From Candidatus Paceibacter sp. (lineage in GTDB: Bacteria > Patescibacteriota > Patescibacteriia > SG8-24 > DYFX01), in NCBI GenBank assembly GCA_020724945.1, contig DYFX01000066.1, positions 1 through 5,309 of the forward strand: 5,309 nucleotides of DNA. Reading direction: 5' to 3'. Positions 4,780 through 5,309 of this stretch are shown here, piece after piece. The notes beneath the pieces are model-generated. The model saw only the letters and a program-made list of their open reading frames with translations, had not been told where the DNA came from and ran no database searches. The first letter of the stretch is position 1, and each line of letters begins with the position of its first letter. A program made the translations under genes and the position numbers.

Positions 4780-5309
4780 ATGGAAGAGAACCGCACCATC
4801 ACGACCGATCTCAAGAACCTCGAGCACGCCGTCCCGCGCAAGCGCCTCCTGGCCTATGTCGCGGCGCTCGTGCTCATTCCCGCGTTCGCGGTCTGGGCGC
4901 TGATGTCCGGGCGCGGTCCGGCCGTCGAAGAGGGCGCCGAAGGGACCGCGACCCAGGAAGCCCAGGAAGGCGTCGCGCCCTCCGAAGCGGGTGAAGGTTC
5001 CGCCGCCCCGGCGCCGGCGCGCCAGCCGTCTTCGGGCACCGCCGCCTCGGCGCCGGAAGTCGAATGGCGATCGGTCACGAGCGCTGACGGCAAGTACCGG
5101 ATGGATCTCCCGGCCGGCACCATGCTGACGCAGGACGCATCAGGCTTCACCTATGTCGTCCCCGAGAGTCCCGCCGGCGCGCTGCCGCACATGGCCATCA
5201 AGATCGCCACGGGCGTCGACAAGCAGGGCTACAGGCCGAACCCGGCCAACAGCGTCATGCTCGACATCGGCCGCGAGACCTACTGGCTCTATACCTGGCA
5301 GTTCAAGGC
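4780..5309 (+). CDS. Membrane-anchored protein of unknown function, paralogue 2 (3' end beyond window)
   Basis: 176 complete codons are open to the window edge, so the C-terminus is missing. A short polar N-terminus with basic residues PRKR (19-22) precedes one transmembrane helix (about 23-43). A 50-residue low-complexity Ala/Glu/Gly/Pro/Ser linker (about 45-95) and the start of a globular domain (from about 98) follow. The domain opening, SADGKYRMDLPAGTML, resembles LDGHRFQIDLPEGYFL in the preceding gene. Later parts also align: MAIKIATG with LVTIELVA, and GRETYWLYTWQF with GKARFWLSGEDF. Orientation and probable location match paralogue 1. The longer linker would hold the domain further from the membrane. 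No Shine-Dalgarno site precedes ATG 4780; the in-frame 11-codon ORF just before it may supply ribosomes by reinitiation. Function is unknown. Confidence 0.8.
   Translation, partial: MEENRTITTDLKNLEHAVPRKRLLAYVAALVLIPAFAVWALMSGRGPAVEEGAEGTATQEAQEGVAPSEAGEGSAAPAPARQPSSGTAASAPEVEWRSVTSADGKYRMDLPAGTMLTQDASGFTYVVPESPAGALPHMAIKIATGVDKQGYRPNPANSVMLDIGRETYWLYTWQFK

Overview
The window is GC-rich (estimated well above 60%) and tightly packed, with eight supportable protein genes and only one intergenic stretch over 100 bases. It looks like a chromosomal housekeeping segment from an uncultivated bacterium. I suspect a GC-rich member of the Patescibacteria (CPR). The reasons are a presenilin-type intramembrane protease (an archaeal/eukaryotic-style family also known from Patescibacteria), a zinc-type adenylate kinase, very short intergenic spaces, few Shine-Dalgarno sites, and promoters placed so that several transcripts would be leaderless. 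The lineage is inference. TGA ends several genes, so it acts as a normal stop codon here.

Layout. Positions 285-16 (minus): a small DUF3467-type protein. Positions 286-355: a short divergent promoter region. Positions 356-1219 (plus): a nine-helix presenilin/signal-peptide-peptidase-like aspartyl protease carrying YD, GxGD and PALP motifs. It overlaps by 4 bases the adenylate kinase gene adk (1216-1968), whose product has an unusual C-terminal membrane helix. map (2007-2783) follows with its own apparent promoter, then ruvX/yqgF (2820-3242), the one gene with a classical AGGAGG site. Positions 3243-3380 hold no gene but contain four nearly contiguous perfect inverted repeats. recO follows (3381-4142). 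The last two genes (4152-4709, and 4780 to beyond the window edge) encode related single-pass membrane proteins with an N-terminal anchor, a linker and an extracytoplasmic domain of unknown function.

How the genes may work together. adk-map is the order seen in the ribosomal-protein spc operon (secY-adk-map), but here the gene before adk is an intramembrane protease instead of secY. The protease and the membrane-anchored kinase appear translationally coupled, which makes the kinase anchor a candidate substrate. That is the most interesting hypothesis in the window. ruvX and recO are replication/recombination housekeeping genes. The tandem anchored proteins form a separate envelope unit with their own promoters. 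The second of these has an 11-codon leader ORF in its own frame, separated from it by one TGA.
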